From: an uncultured Erythrobacter sp.
GTDB taxonomy: Bacteria; Pseudomonadota; Alphaproteobacteria; Sphingomonadales; Sphingomonadaceae
NCBI GenBank assembly: GCA_947503275.1
Contig: CANNCZ010000001.1
Span: 1 to 64,000 of the forward strand
Reading direction: 5' to 3'
Length of the DNA: 64,000 nucleotides
Shown: in pieces, positions 8,398 through 17,064 of the stretch
Layout: every line of letters begins with the position of its first letter
Position numbering within the stretch: position 1 is the first letter of the stretch
Translations under genes and position numbers: made by a program
The notes under the pieces: model-generated
What the model saw: only the letters and a program-made list of their open reading frames with translations
Database searches by the model: none
Told to the model about the DNA's origin: nothing

Positions 8398-10077
8398 CTA
8401 TTTCCCCTTCAGCGCCCAATATCCTGAGCGCGCGGCCAGCGTTTCGGGCACACATTGCCGTTCAGCCACTTCTGCTTCGCTAGCGGCAATTGTGGCGGAT
8501 TGAAACTCCACAGGAGGGGACCACTGGACAACATTTCCACTGAGATTGAACACGCACAAGACCTTATACTCGCCCGATTGCCGGGTGAAGGCCACAATTT
8601 CATCAGGCGTGTCGATCAATTCGCTGGTGCCGTGCAGCATGGCTGGCAACGATGAGCGAAGGGCGAGCAGCTTGCGCGTATAGCTCGCAACGGAGCCCGG
8701 CTCTCCAACCTGAGTATCAATCGCACGCTCCGTGTGAGCAGGATCAACCTTCAGCCAGGTGCGGTTTGCGTTCGAGAAGCCTGCTTGCGGTTCATTCGCT
8801 GACCACGGCATCGGCGTGCGCGCGCCGTCTCTGCCCAAAGTGTGCGGCCAGTTCGTGATCGCCTCGGGATCTTGCAGGTCTGCAAAAGCAACATGGCCCT
8901 GCGGCAGCCCCAGTTCTTCGCCCTGATAGATGATCGGATTGCCGCGCAGCGACAGCAGCAACAGCATGTTGAGCCGGGCCACCTGCTCAAAATCATCATC
9001 ACCCGACCACCGCGTTGTGGCGCGCGGGGCATCGTGATTGGAGAAGGCCCAAGATGGCCATCCCTCACCCGGTGTTCCCGCCCAGTTCGCAAGCGATTGC
9101 TTGACCCGCTCAGCTGTCAAATCGGGCGCATAGAGGAAGTCGAAATTATACGCGGAATCGAGCCGTTTCCCATCAGCCGTGAACGCTTTCATCTCTGCCA
9201 GCGGCTCTGGCCCGCCTACTTCGGCCACCGTGAAGCGATCAGGATATTCATCAATCGTTGCTCTGATCCGTTCCAAGAATGCAGGAATGTCATCATGCGA
9301 CTGGTTGAAGCGCTTGATCTGCATGTCAAACGGCCGCGTGACCTGCTCCATCGGCACGCCAGAGGGCGGATTATCGCGCAGTTCAGGATCATGCATCGAG
9401 AAGTTGAGCGCATCGAGGCGGAAGCCATCCACGCCGCGATCCAGCCAGAACCGCGCGACATCCAGCAAGGCTGCTTGAACGTCCGGGTTATGGACATTCA
9501 GATCCGGCTGACTGGTTAGGAAGTTGTGGAGGTAGTATTGGCGACGCGGTCCATCCCATTGCCATGAAGAGCCGCCAAACACGGACTGCCAATTGGACGG
9601 GGGCGAGCCGTCGGGCTTTGCATCTGCCCAGACATACCAGTCCGCTTTGTCATTGGTTTGATCGCGACGGCTTTCCTGAAACCATGCGTGTTGGTCGGAA
9701 GTGTGCGAATAGACCTGGTCGACAATGACCTTTAGACCCAATTCGTGCGCACGCGCGACGAGCGCGTCAAAATCCGCAAAGTCGCCAAAGGTCGGGTCAA
9801 TGCCGCAATAATCGGACACATCGTAGCCGAAATCCTCCATCGGCGAGGTGAAGAAGGGGGAAACCCAAATCCCATCCACGCCAAGCGAGGCGATATAGTC
9901 CAGACCTTGCGTGATCCCTTTCAGATCACCGATCCCATCCGCATTGGTATCGCGAAAACTGCGCGGATAGATCTGATAGATGACCGCGCCGCGCCACCAT
10001 TCATTCGCGCTTACGCCCGCAGGCACATTGGCGCTGGCAGCGTTATTACTGCGAAGTTCGTCGAAAACTTTGCTCAT
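8398..10077 (-). CDS. GH13 alpha-glucosidase
   Basis: 559 residues, no signal peptide, so cytoplasmic or without a classical export signal. It carries the GH13 regions: DQVYSHTS (region I, with S in place of the usual N), GFRLDALNF with the nucleophile D222, VAEVGG with the acid/base E286, and FSNHDAPR with the stabiliser D349. The YSHTS variant and overall order match alpha-glucosidases of the Xanthomonas/Sphingomonas type that cleave maltose and short maltodextrins at the non-reducing end. The gene overlaps the upstream amylase by 4 nt (ATGA), indicating translational coupling, and the LacI gene follows after 7 nt. Confidence 0.93.
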   Translation of the reverse strand: MSKVFDELRSNNAASANVPAGVSANEWWRGAVIYQIYPRSFRDTNADGIGDLKGITQGLDYIASLGVDGIWVSPFFTSPMEDFGYDVSDYCGIDPTFGDFADFDALVARAHELGLKVIVDQVYSHTSDQHAWFQESRRDQTNDKADWYVWADAKPDGSPPSNWQSVFGGSSWQWDGPRRQYYLHNFLTSQPDLNVHNPDVQAALLDVARFWLDRGVDGFRLDALNFSMHDPELRDNPPSGVPMEQVTRPFDMQIKRFNQSHDDIPAFLERIRATIDEYPDRFTVAEVGGPEPLAEMKAFTADGKRLDSAYNFDFLYAPDLTAERVKQSLANWAGTPGEGWPSWAFSNHDAPRATTRWSGDDDFEQVARLNMLLLLSLRGNPIIYQGEELGLPQGHVAFADLQDPEAITNWPHTLGRDGARTPMPWSANEPQAGFSNANRTWLKVDPAHTERAIDTQVGEPGSVASYTRKLLALRSSLPAMLHGTSELIDTPDEIVAFTRQSGEYKVLCVFNLSGNVVQWSPPVEFQSATIAASEAEVAERQCVPETLAARSGYWALKGK

Positions 10078-11927
10078 TGCGCGGCCTCATTAACGCGGGC
10101 GATGCACCATCCGAATGCAGGAAGCTCAAGCGCGACACTGCCCGGCGCTGCAACAGCATCGGGGCAGGTGCCATGAAGCGACTCCAGCCCACTCGCGGTG
10201 TACCCAATCGAAGAGGTAACCGAGACTGTCTGGGAAGCCGTGTTAAAGGCCAACAGATATTCGGTGCCAGCCTCAGGATCAAAACGCGAGAAACTGACCA
10301 GTCCGGGCGCTTCGTCATTATAGCTTCGCACGATCTGCTCACCCCGGCGCAATGCCGCATGGCGTGTGCGAATGGCAGAAAGATCGCGGATCAATGCATA
10401 AAGCGGGTGAGCGGTGTCGAAGTTCTCGTCAGCCGTCGTTGCATCGGTGCCGATCAGGTCATTGTCATTGTAATTCTCGGTGAGGCTGGGGAACATGTCC
10501 TCACGCGCGGCCTGATCATTGCCATCACCAACGAAGCCCTGCTCATCCCCATAATAGATCACCGGATTGCCGCGCAATGTCATCAGCATCGCATGGCCCA
10601 ATTCGACCCTGTCCAGCAATTCCTCCTGGGAGATTCCGGGATTGTCCGCTTTGATCAGCGTCGAAAATCGGCCCATATCGTGATTGCCGAGGAATGTTGG
10701 CATGGCGCGCGCAGCCTCTTCGCCGCCTTCATAGTTCACATCACCATCGAACATTTCGACCATCACGCCTGCTGGTAGGTTGCGGCCAAGTGCATCACGG
10801 ACCGCGGCCTGAAATGCGAAGTCTAACACGGCTGGAAATCCGTCACGGCGAGTGAACCGGGCTAAGAAGCCGCTATTTCTGCTGTCTGAATAGACCTCCC
10901 CAAAGATCAGGAAATTGGACATGCCCTCTGCCTCAGCCGTCTCTTGCATCGCAGGTACAAAGGCTTGCCAGAATTCGGGGTTCACGTGCTTGGCAGTGTC
11001 GACCCGAAAGCCATCAATGCCAAACCGAGTGATCCAGCTGGCGTAGATATCAATCATCCCTTCGAGCACGCGCGGGTGTTCAGTGTAGAGATCATCAAGC
11101 CCGGCAAAATCGCCATAGCGGCTGCTCTCGCCTGAAAAAGTCGTGCTGCCGCGATTGTGGTAATAGAGCGGATCATTGAGCCATGCGGGCACTTTCACAT
11201 TGCGCTCACCCTCTGGCACGACCGGAGTATAGGCGAAGTCTGATGCGGTCAGCCGGTCAAAGTTCTCATGGGTCTGAACACTATCACCCAGAAATCCATC
11301 ATTGATTGGCTCTCCATCCACGCCGCCGCGCCGCGAATAGGGGAACTGCGAAAGACTGCGATAGGCGTAATCGAAATGCTCACCTTCAGCGTAGCGAATA
11401 ACATCCGCTGTGTGATTGGTGATGATATCCATGTAGACTTTCATGCCGCGCGCATGCGCTGCATCGACGAAAGCCTTGAACTCTTCATTGGTGCCAAAAT
11501 GCGGATCAATGCTGGTGAAATCGGTCACCCAATATCCGTGGTAGCCCGCGCTTTCCTGACCTTCGGGCCCCTGGACTGGCTTGTTCTTGAAGATCGGCGC
11601 GAACCAGATCGCGGTTACGCCCATCCCTTCGAGATAATCGAGCCGGGCGGTCAGACCAGCGAGGTCACCGCCGTGATAGAAACCTTTGTGCGTCGGGTCA
11701 TAACCATGGTCGAGCGCCGCGCCTTCCATACCGCCACGATCATTGGCAGGATCACCATTGGCAAAGCGATCAGGGAGGACGAAATACACGACTTCATCTT
11801 CGGGCAGTCTGTCGCGATAGGCGCCATCACCCTCGGCCCGATCCGACAATGCCTCAGCCCTGTCAGTCATTACAAATCCCGCAACGCCCAAAAGCGCCAA
11901 CAGGCCAAGCAGCCAGAATCGTGTCAT
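10074..11927 (-). CDS. Secreted GH13 alpha-amylase family enzyme
   Basis: 617 residues from an ATG with GGGAGG 8 nt upstream; the longer frame to 12005 lacks this signal. An N-terminal hydrophobic segment (about 4-18) ends before RAEA and is a signal peptide or anchor. GH13 motifs are DIITNHTA, GFRVDTAKH with nucleophile D310, FGEVYS with acid/base E344, and FLGNHDMGR with D417. The chain (VVYFVLPDRFANGDP onward) resembles periplasmic amylases and cyclomaltodextrinase-like enzymes of TonB-linked starch loci. It is the first gene of a four-gene operon and reads away from the shared control region 11928-12234. Likely role: cutting imported maltodextrins in the periplasm. Confidence 0.9.
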   Translation of the reverse strand: MTRFWLLGLLALLGVAGFVMTDRAEALSDRAEGDGAYRDRLPEDEVVYFVLPDRFANGDPANDRGGMEGAALDHGYDPTHKGFYHGGDLAGLTARLDYLEGMGVTAIWFAPIFKNKPVQGPEGQESAGYHGYWVTDFTSIDPHFGTNEEFKAFVDAAHARGMKVYMDIITNHTADVIRYAEGEHFDYAYRSLSQFPYSRRGGVDGEPINDGFLGDSVQTHENFDRLTASDFAYTPVVPEGERNVKVPAWLNDPLYYHNRGSTTFSGESSRYGDFAGLDDLYTEHPRVLEGMIDIYASWITRFGIDGFRVDTAKHVNPEFWQAFVPAMQETAEAEGMSNFLIFGEVYSDSRNSGFLARFTRRDGFPAVLDFAFQAAVRDALGRNLPAGVMVEMFDGDVNYEGGEEAARAMPTFLGNHDMGRFSTLIKADNPGISQEELLDRVELGHAMLMTLRGNPVIYYGDEQGFVGDGNDQAAREDMFPSLTENYNDNDLIGTDATTADENFDTAHPLYALIRDLSAIRTRHAALRRGEQIVRSYNDEAPGLVSFSRFDPEAGTEYLLAFNTASQTVSVTSSIGYTASGLESLHGTCPDAVAAPGSVALELPAFGWCIARVNEAAQ

Positions 11928-12094
11928 CACGTCGTCCTCCCAATGCCGAAATGCCACTTTGGAGGAGATTTTGCAATTCTTTGTGAAAATTTGTTTCAGA
12001 GGCAAGATGGCAGCTTTAGCTCCACTTAATCAGTATTTTAGTTACCCCCTGCCGATACCAATCGTGAGATTATCGATAGAAAATGCAAAGTTTC

Positions 12095-12116
12095 TTGCAA
12101 ATTTTTGCATAAGCGG
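12095..12116. promoter_or_regulatory. Putative LacI operator, transporter/amylase divergent promoter
   Basis: Contains TGCAAATTTTTGCA (12096-12109; arms TGCAAA and TTTGCA around TT) and continues TAAGCGG. The same 22 nt occur at 17018-17039. It lies 139 nt before the MFS start and 168 nt before the amylase start in the 307-nt gene-free stretch 11928-12234. An extra half-site TGCAAA is at 12084-12089. I saw no other feature in this stretch. Confidence 0.65.
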
Positions 12117-12234
12117 CAGACTGATGTAGAGGTAGAGAACAAAGACTATGCTGATGCGCATTGCCACGCAATGTACGCAGCTGGTCCCAGTCACAGCTAA
12201 AAAGCTGGCGCTGGGTGGGAGAGGGATACCACGC

Positions 12235-13842
12235 ATGACACAGGCCGCGACGATAGGCGCAGCGCGCAAGCCCGCAATGAACGCGGCGCAAATCTGGAAC
12301 ATGAGCTTTGGCTTCTTAGGAATCCAGATCGGCTTTGACCTGCAAAATGGCAATGTAAGCCGTATTTTCCAAACGCTTGGCGCAGAAGTGAATGAGCTGG
12401 CGATCCTCTGGATTGCAGCGCCGATGACGGGTCTGATTGTGCAACCAATCATTGGCCATTTGTCGGACAACACTTGGGGCAAGTTCGGACGGCGGCGGCC
12501 CTATTTTCTGATCGGCGCAATCCTTGCGACACTGGCTCTATTCATCATGCCCAATTCGCCAACCTTGTGGGTGGCAGCGGGCATGTTGTGGATCATGGAT
12601 GCATCGCTCAATGTGACGATGGAGCCGTTTCGCGCCTTTGTGGGCGACAATTTGCCCGACCGGCAACGCACGCGCGGCTATGCAATGCAGAGCTTTTTCA
12701 TCGGCGTTGGCGCGGTAATCGCAGGCGCGCTGCCGTGGGTGATGACGAACTGGATTGGCCTCAGCAACACGGCGGCTGAAGGGCAAATTCCCGAAACCGT
12801 GCAATGGGCCTTTTATCTCGGCGGTACGGCGCTGTTTCTGGCCGTGTGTTGGACAGTCTTCAGGACCAAGGAATACAGCCCCGAGCAGCTCGCAGGGTTC
12901 GAAGCGGCACGGCACAAGGCGCTCGGCATTGAATCGGCGGATGCGCAAACCGTGCAGCGGTCCTCGGGCCAGTTCCAATCAGGCGGTTTTGTCTGGATTG
13001 GCGCAGGACTGATCTTTGCAGCAATCGTATGGTTCGCGCGCCAAGACGCAAGGCCGGCTTTCTTTGGCGAGCTCGAAGTAGGCCAAGAGCTGTTCATCCT
13101 TGCAGGACTGATCGCCGCTTTTGGCGTGATCCAGATCATCGCCGGGATGATGCGGAGCGGCGGCAAGGATGAAAACGGCTTCATGGAAGTCGTCAACGAT
13201 CTGTTCGCCATGCCGCAGACCATGCGGCAATTGGCAGTTGTGCAATTCTTCAGCTGGTTCGCGATGTTTGCGCTTTGGATTTATGGAACGCCCGGCGTGA
13301 CCGAGTACCACTTTGGCGCGACCGATCCGACCACCAGTGCCTATCAAGATGGGGCGGACCTGTGGAGTTTGATGGGTTCTGTCCGAAATGGCGTGGCGGC
13401 TGCGGCAGCGCTGGCCTTTATCGTGATCGCTGCAAAGATCGACCGCCGCCGCCTACACAGCTTGAACCTTGCAATCGGCGCTGCTGGATTTGCAGCGATG
13501 ATCCTGATCACTGACCCCGCTTTCCTATGGGTCTCGCAAATTGGCCTCGGCATCGCATGGGCATCAATCGTATCTCTCCCCTATGCAATCCTCGCAGGGT
13601 CCGTGCCTGCCAAGAAGATGGGCATCTATATGGGCATCTTTAACGTCTTTATCGTGGTGCCTCAGCTGATAGCGGCGACCTTGCTCGGCTTTTTGCTGAT
13701 GGCGATTTTTGAAGGCGCTGCGATCTACGCGATGGCGATTGGCGCTGTGTCATTTACCCTTGCAGCCATAGCCACCTTATTCGTGACCGATCACCAGGCG
13801 AGCCTTCCGGCCGACCCACAAACCGCAGGAGCCCCATCATGA
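12235..13842 (+). CDS. MFS sugar transporter (GPH/SLC45-like)
   Basis: 535 residues with about 12 predicted membrane segments. The start ATG has GGGAGAGG about 9 nt upstream; the longer frame from 12148 would read through the operator region. Recognisable stretches are NMSFGFLGIQIGFDLQNG in the first helix, GHLSDNTWGKFGRRRPY (the MFS loop 2-3 signature) and PEPFRAFVGDNLP-like residues. This family of cation-linked carriers with a large central loop takes up maltose or sucrose in several Gram-negative starch loci. The gene overlaps the following GH13 lipoprotein by 4 nt and is divergent from the amylase operon, so it probably moves maltose or maltodextrins over the inner membrane. Confidence 0.88.
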   Translation: MTQAATIGAARKPAMNAAQIWNMSFGFLGIQIGFDLQNGNVSRIFQTLGAEVNELAILWIAAPMTGLIVQPIIGHLSDNTWGKFGRRRPYFLIGAILATLALFIMPNSPTLWVAAGMLWIMDASLNVTMEPFRAFVGDNLPDRQRTRGYAMQSFFIGVGAVIAGALPWVMTNWIGLSNTAAEGQIPETVQWAFYLGGTALFLAVCWTVFRTKEYSPEQLAGFEAARHKALGIESADAQTVQRSSGQFQSGGFVWIGAGLIFAAIVWFARQDARPAFFGELEVGQELFILAGLIAAFGVIQIIAGMMRSGGKDENGFMEVVNDLFAMPQTMRQLAVVQFFSWFAMFALWIYGTPGVTEYHFGATDPTTSAYQDGADLWSLMGSVRNGVAAAAALAFIVIAAKIDRRRLHSLNLAIGAAGFAAMILITDPAFLWVSQIGLGIAWASIVSLPYAILAGSVPAKKMGIYMGIFNVFIVVPQLIAATLLGFLLMAIFEGAAIYAMAIGAVSFTLAAIATLFVTDHQASLPADPQTAGAPS

Positions 13843-15218
13843 TTGGTCGCGCCAGCCTATCGGTCGTCCTCGCTTTAAGCCTTACTGGATGCGAGGGGCT
13901 GAGCACGACGCCAGCGGCCAATTACGAGCCGCAAGCCTACGCCGAGTTTGAGAACGCGGAATGGACCCGCGATGCGGTGATCTATCAGCTGAACACGCGG
14001 CAGTTCACGTCCGAAGGGACCTTTGCTGCTGCTCAAGAACAATTGCCGCGCCTCGCTGAAATGGGCGTCGACATTGTCTGGCTGATGCCGATCCATCCTA
14101 TCGGCGAGGTCAATCGCAAGGGCTCCATGGGCAGTCCGTATTCGGTGCTCGATTATCGCGCGGTCAATCCTGACCTTGGCACAGAAGAAGACTTTCGCGC
14201 CTTTGTAGATGCAGCGCATGAGCTTGGCCTCAAAGTCATTCTGGATTGGGTGGCGAACCACTCGGCATGGGACAGTCCGCTGACCACGCAGCATCCTGAA
14301 TGGTACACCCGCACACCCGAAGGCGAGATGACGCCGCCCGAAGGAACCGACTGGTCCGACGTTGTCGACTTTGACTATTCGAACGCCGAATTGCGCGAAT
14401 ATATGACCGGCAGCCTCACCTATTGGGTGCGCGAATTTGACGTAGATGGATACCGCGCCGATGTCGCCGGATATGTGCCCACGGACTTTTGGGAGACAGC
14501 GCGCGCAGAACTGGACGCGATCAAGCCTGTTTTCATGCTCGCCGAATGGGAAACGCGCGACCTACACCGCAAAGCGTTCGATGCGACTTACGCATGGGGC
14601 TGGAAAGAGGCGATGCAGGAATTGGTCGCCGAAGGCAGCGGTGCTGGCAAAATGCGCGGCTATTATTCCGGGCAATCGGTGACTTGGCCAAGCGAGGCCT
14701 ATCGCATGGTCTATACCGATAACCACGACCAAAACTCATGGGACGGGGTCGCGTCTGAGATTTACGGCCCGGCTTACGAAACGGCCATTGCGCTGAGCTT
14801 TACAGGTCCCGGCATCCCGTTGATTTACAACGGCCAAGAAGCCGATCTGGATCGCCAACTCGCCTTCTTTGAGAAAGATGAAATTGAGTGGCGCGACGGG
14901 CAATATGATCCGCTGCTACGCCAGCTTATCACGCTCAAGACCGAAGAGCGCGCGCTTTGGAACGGGAAGCACGGGGCGCCTCTGGTCGAGGTGCCCAGCA
15001 GCGCAAGCGATGACGTGTTCAGCTTTGTGCGCGGAGAAGGCGAGCAACGGGTTTTCGGTGTCTTCAACCTCTCCCCGCGTGATCAAGCGGTCACATTCGA
15101 ACTGGCCCGGCACCATGGGACATTCACCAATGCACTAACGGGTGAAGCCGCTGAGTTTGATGCAGACACTTCGCTAACGCTTGGCGCATGGGACTACCGA
15201 ATATTCACCGCCGAATAG
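13839..15218 (+). CDS. GH13 alpha-amylase family lipoprotein
   Basis: 459 residues with a lipobox LSLTGC (Cys18), so a membrane-anchored periplasmic or surface enzyme. GH13 regions present: DWVANHSA, GYRADVAGY with nucleophile D208, LAEWE with acid/base E236, and YTDNHDQNS with D297. It is shorter than typical amylases and lacks a large N-terminal domain. The start overlaps the MFS stop as ATGA, so the two are coupled. Together with the amylase and the GH97 protein it provides several ways to shorten alpha-glucans outside the cytoplasm. Exact linkage specificity (alpha-1,4 or alpha-1,6) cannot be deduced. Confidence 0.92.
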   Translation: MIGRASLSVVLALSLTGCEGLSTTPAANYEPQAYAEFENAEWTRDAVIYQLNTRQFTSEGTFAAAQEQLPRLAEMGVDIVWLMPIHPIGEVNRKGSMGSPYSVLDYRAVNPDLGTEEDFRAFVDAAHELGLKVILDWVANHSAWDSPLTTQHPEWYTRTPEGEMTPPEGTDWSDVVDFDYSNAELREYMTGSLTYWVREFDVDGYRADVAGYVPTDFWETARAELDAIKPVFMLAEWETRDLHRKAFDATYAWGWKEAMQELVAEGSGAGKMRGYYSGQSVTWPSEAYRMVYTDNHDQNSWDGVASEIYGPAYETAIALSFTGPGIPLIYNGQEADLDRQLAFFEKDEIEWRDGQYDPLLRQLITLKTEERALWNGKHGAPLVEVPSSASDDVFSFVRGEGEQRVFGVFNLSPRDQAVTFELARHHGTFTNALTGEAAEFDADTSLTLGAWDYRIFTAE

Positions 15219-15227
15219 GCGTGCGAA

Positions 15228-16907
15228 TTACGGCTGCATGATTTCTAGCGTTTGCCCAGCGCTCACATTGGGCTCAATCGTCTCGCTGCCATCAGGCCAA
15301 ATGACGCGCAATCCGCCCTGTGTGTTTGGCCCCAAGCCAAAGATCTGATCGGTCGAATTGTGCGAGGTGAAGTTGCTGTTCACTCCTACCATCCGCGTCT
15401 GCTTGGTATCCGCAATGGTCAGCTCGATAATTGCACCCACAGCAAACGTGTTGGGCGCACGCCCGCGCAGGCGGACTTTAACCGCATTCGCGCCGCTCAG
15501 CTGGTTCTCCCAATAATACACCGCGTCCGTTGGCTCTGCGGTCAAAAGCAGCGCGTCGACATCGCCATCATTGTCAAAGTCATCGCAGACAACCCCGCGC
15601 CCTTGATCGGTTTCAGCGATGGCGGAAACTTGAGCTGCATCTGCAAACGTCCCATCGCCTCCATTCATCCAGAGCCGGGTGACGTCATTCACATAGTTCG
15701 ATGCTGAGGCGTCTTTGCCGGCCTCCCAACCATTGGTTTGGTAGATATCGAGCCAGCCATCCGCGTTGAAATCGGCAAAACACGATCCCCAGCCCCAGCC
15801 TCCCGGCTCCACGCCAGAGGCCGCATTGCGGCTAAAACTTGCACCGCCAAGATTTTCGAACAGGCGGTTGCCGTTGATGGAGGAGACGAACCAGTCGAAG
15901 TCTCCATCATTGTCAAAATCACCAATCGCAGCGCCCATTCCGTTCTCATCATCGGGCACGAAGTTTGCGCTGGTGAAAGTGCCATTGCCGTTATTGATCA
16001 ACACCTTTGACCCGCGAAAGTCCGAGACCATCAAAATGTCGAGATCGCGGTCACCATCAATATCGGCAAAACCGGGAGCAAATGTATAATCGAAGTTGGG
16101 CCCCAGCACTCCTTGCGGCAGGTCAAAGGCGAGCAGGCCAGCGACGCCGCTGGTCACGCTTACCGGGGAAAAGGACATGGCGCCCGGCGTGGAATCGTTG
16201 CGCCACAATGTCTCTGTCTCTCCCGGAACTGTGGGATCGCGCGGCGTGCCCCAATGGGCCATCAGGACATCAAGATCGCCGTCGCTGTCATAGTCTCCCA
16301 GCGCCATGGAAATGGTGTGCTCGGCGCTAGCCAAGTCAAAACCCGAGCCCACGCTGACATCGGTGAAATTGCCCGTGCCATCATTGGCCATCAGCTTAGT
16401 CGGGCCGCCTTCTAAACCGCCAAGCAGCAAGTCGAGATCACCATCGCCATCCAGATCACCAAAGGTCGGGCCGGAATGACGGCCATTTGCGCCAGCGCCC
16501 AAAGTGAAGGCCACACCCGCAGGGCCAGCAGCTTCGCGGAAAGACCCGCCGTCATTGATATAGAGCAGGTTCGGACCCGTATCGCCGCGCGCGACGAAGA
16601 CGTCGATATCGCCATCATTATCGATATCACCCGCCGCCGCGCCGCCTGCGAACTGCGCAACCATCGGATTAAGGCCAGCGGAAAAGCCAAATCCGTGCCC
16701 CAAACCCACCGCCGCGGTTGCATTGGCGAAACTCGTATTGTCGCCTGCAGGCAATGTGGTGCTGGTTTGAACTGGACTGGGCGAAGGCGTGCCTCCCCCG
16801 ATTGCAACAGAGGCAGGCGCACTCGCGCTATCGCCGCCGCCGCACGCGCATAAAGCTGCGCACAGGCCAAGAACGCTCGCTCGTGCAGTTATGCCAATAC
16901 GGTTCAT
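15228..16907 (-). CDS. FG-GAP/VCBS-repeat lipoprotein with ASPIC/UnbV C-terminus
   Basis: 559 residues, lipobox LCAC with Cys22, followed by a Ser/Pro-rich linker. Many copies of the calcium-binding FG-GAP/VCBS pattern DxDxDGDxD follow (for example GDIDNDGDIDVF, GDLDGDGDLDLL, DFDNDGDFDWF), forming a predicted seven-bladed propeller. The C-terminal about 90 residues match the ASPIC/UnbV domain (RMVGVNSNFTSHNSTDQIFG, IWPDGSE). It is similar to CRTAC1-type proteins. It ends 9 nt from the convergent GH13 gene and starts divergently from the GH97 gene. In other glycan loci such proteins are surface exposed; here it may bind glycan or stabilise a surface complex, which is inference. Confidence 0.88.
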   Translation of the reverse strand: MNRIGITARASVLGLCAALCACGGGDSASAPASVAIGGGTPSPSPVQTSTTLPAGDNTSFANATAAVGLGHGFGFSAGLNPMVAQFAGGAAAGDIDNDGDIDVFVARGDTGPNLLYINDGGSFREAAGPAGVAFTLGAGANGRHSGPTFGDLDGDGDLDLLLGGLEGGPTKLMANDGTGNFTDVSVGSGFDLASAEHTISMALGDYDSDGDLDVLMAHWGTPRDPTVPGETETLWRNDSTPGAMSFSPVSVTSGVAGLLAFDLPQGVLGPNFDYTFAPGFADIDGDRDLDILMVSDFRGSKVLINNGNGTFTSANFVPDDENGMGAAIGDFDNDGDFDWFVSSINGNRLFENLGGASFSRNAASGVEPGGWGWGSCFADFNADGWLDIYQTNGWEAGKDASASNYVNDVTRLWMNGGDGTFADAAQVSAIAETDQGRGVVCDDFDNDGDVDALLLTAEPTDAVYYWENQLSGANAVKVRLRGRAPNTFAVGAIIELTIADTKQTRMVGVNSNFTSHNSTDQIFGLGPNTQGGLRVIWPDGSETIEPNVSAGQTLEIMQP

Positions 16908-17017
16908 GCTGATCCCTCTCCTCGAACCCCATTAGCACCTTTTTGTATTTTTTGCAGAGAAATGCATACTAGAAATGCTGTCTTTTGATGGTATCGTGCA
17001 AAGAATAGAGAGATTTA

Positions 17018-17039
17018 TTGCAAATTTTTGCATAAGCGG
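17018..17039. promoter_or_regulatory. Putative LacI operator in front of GH97
   Basis: Identical over 22 nt to 12095-12116, with the palindromic core TGCAAATTTTTGCA at 17019-17032. It ends 25 nt before the GH97 start codon, a position expected for a repressor that blocks transcription initiation or early elongation. It also lies 111 nt upstream of the divergent FG-GAP gene. Confidence 0.65.
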
Positions 17040-17064
17040 TCCATTCGGGAATTGGGAGACAGTG

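Noticed and set aside
11268..12029. 253-codon plus-strand frame opposite the amylase gene
   Set aside because: Antisense shadow of a well-supported GH13 enzyme.
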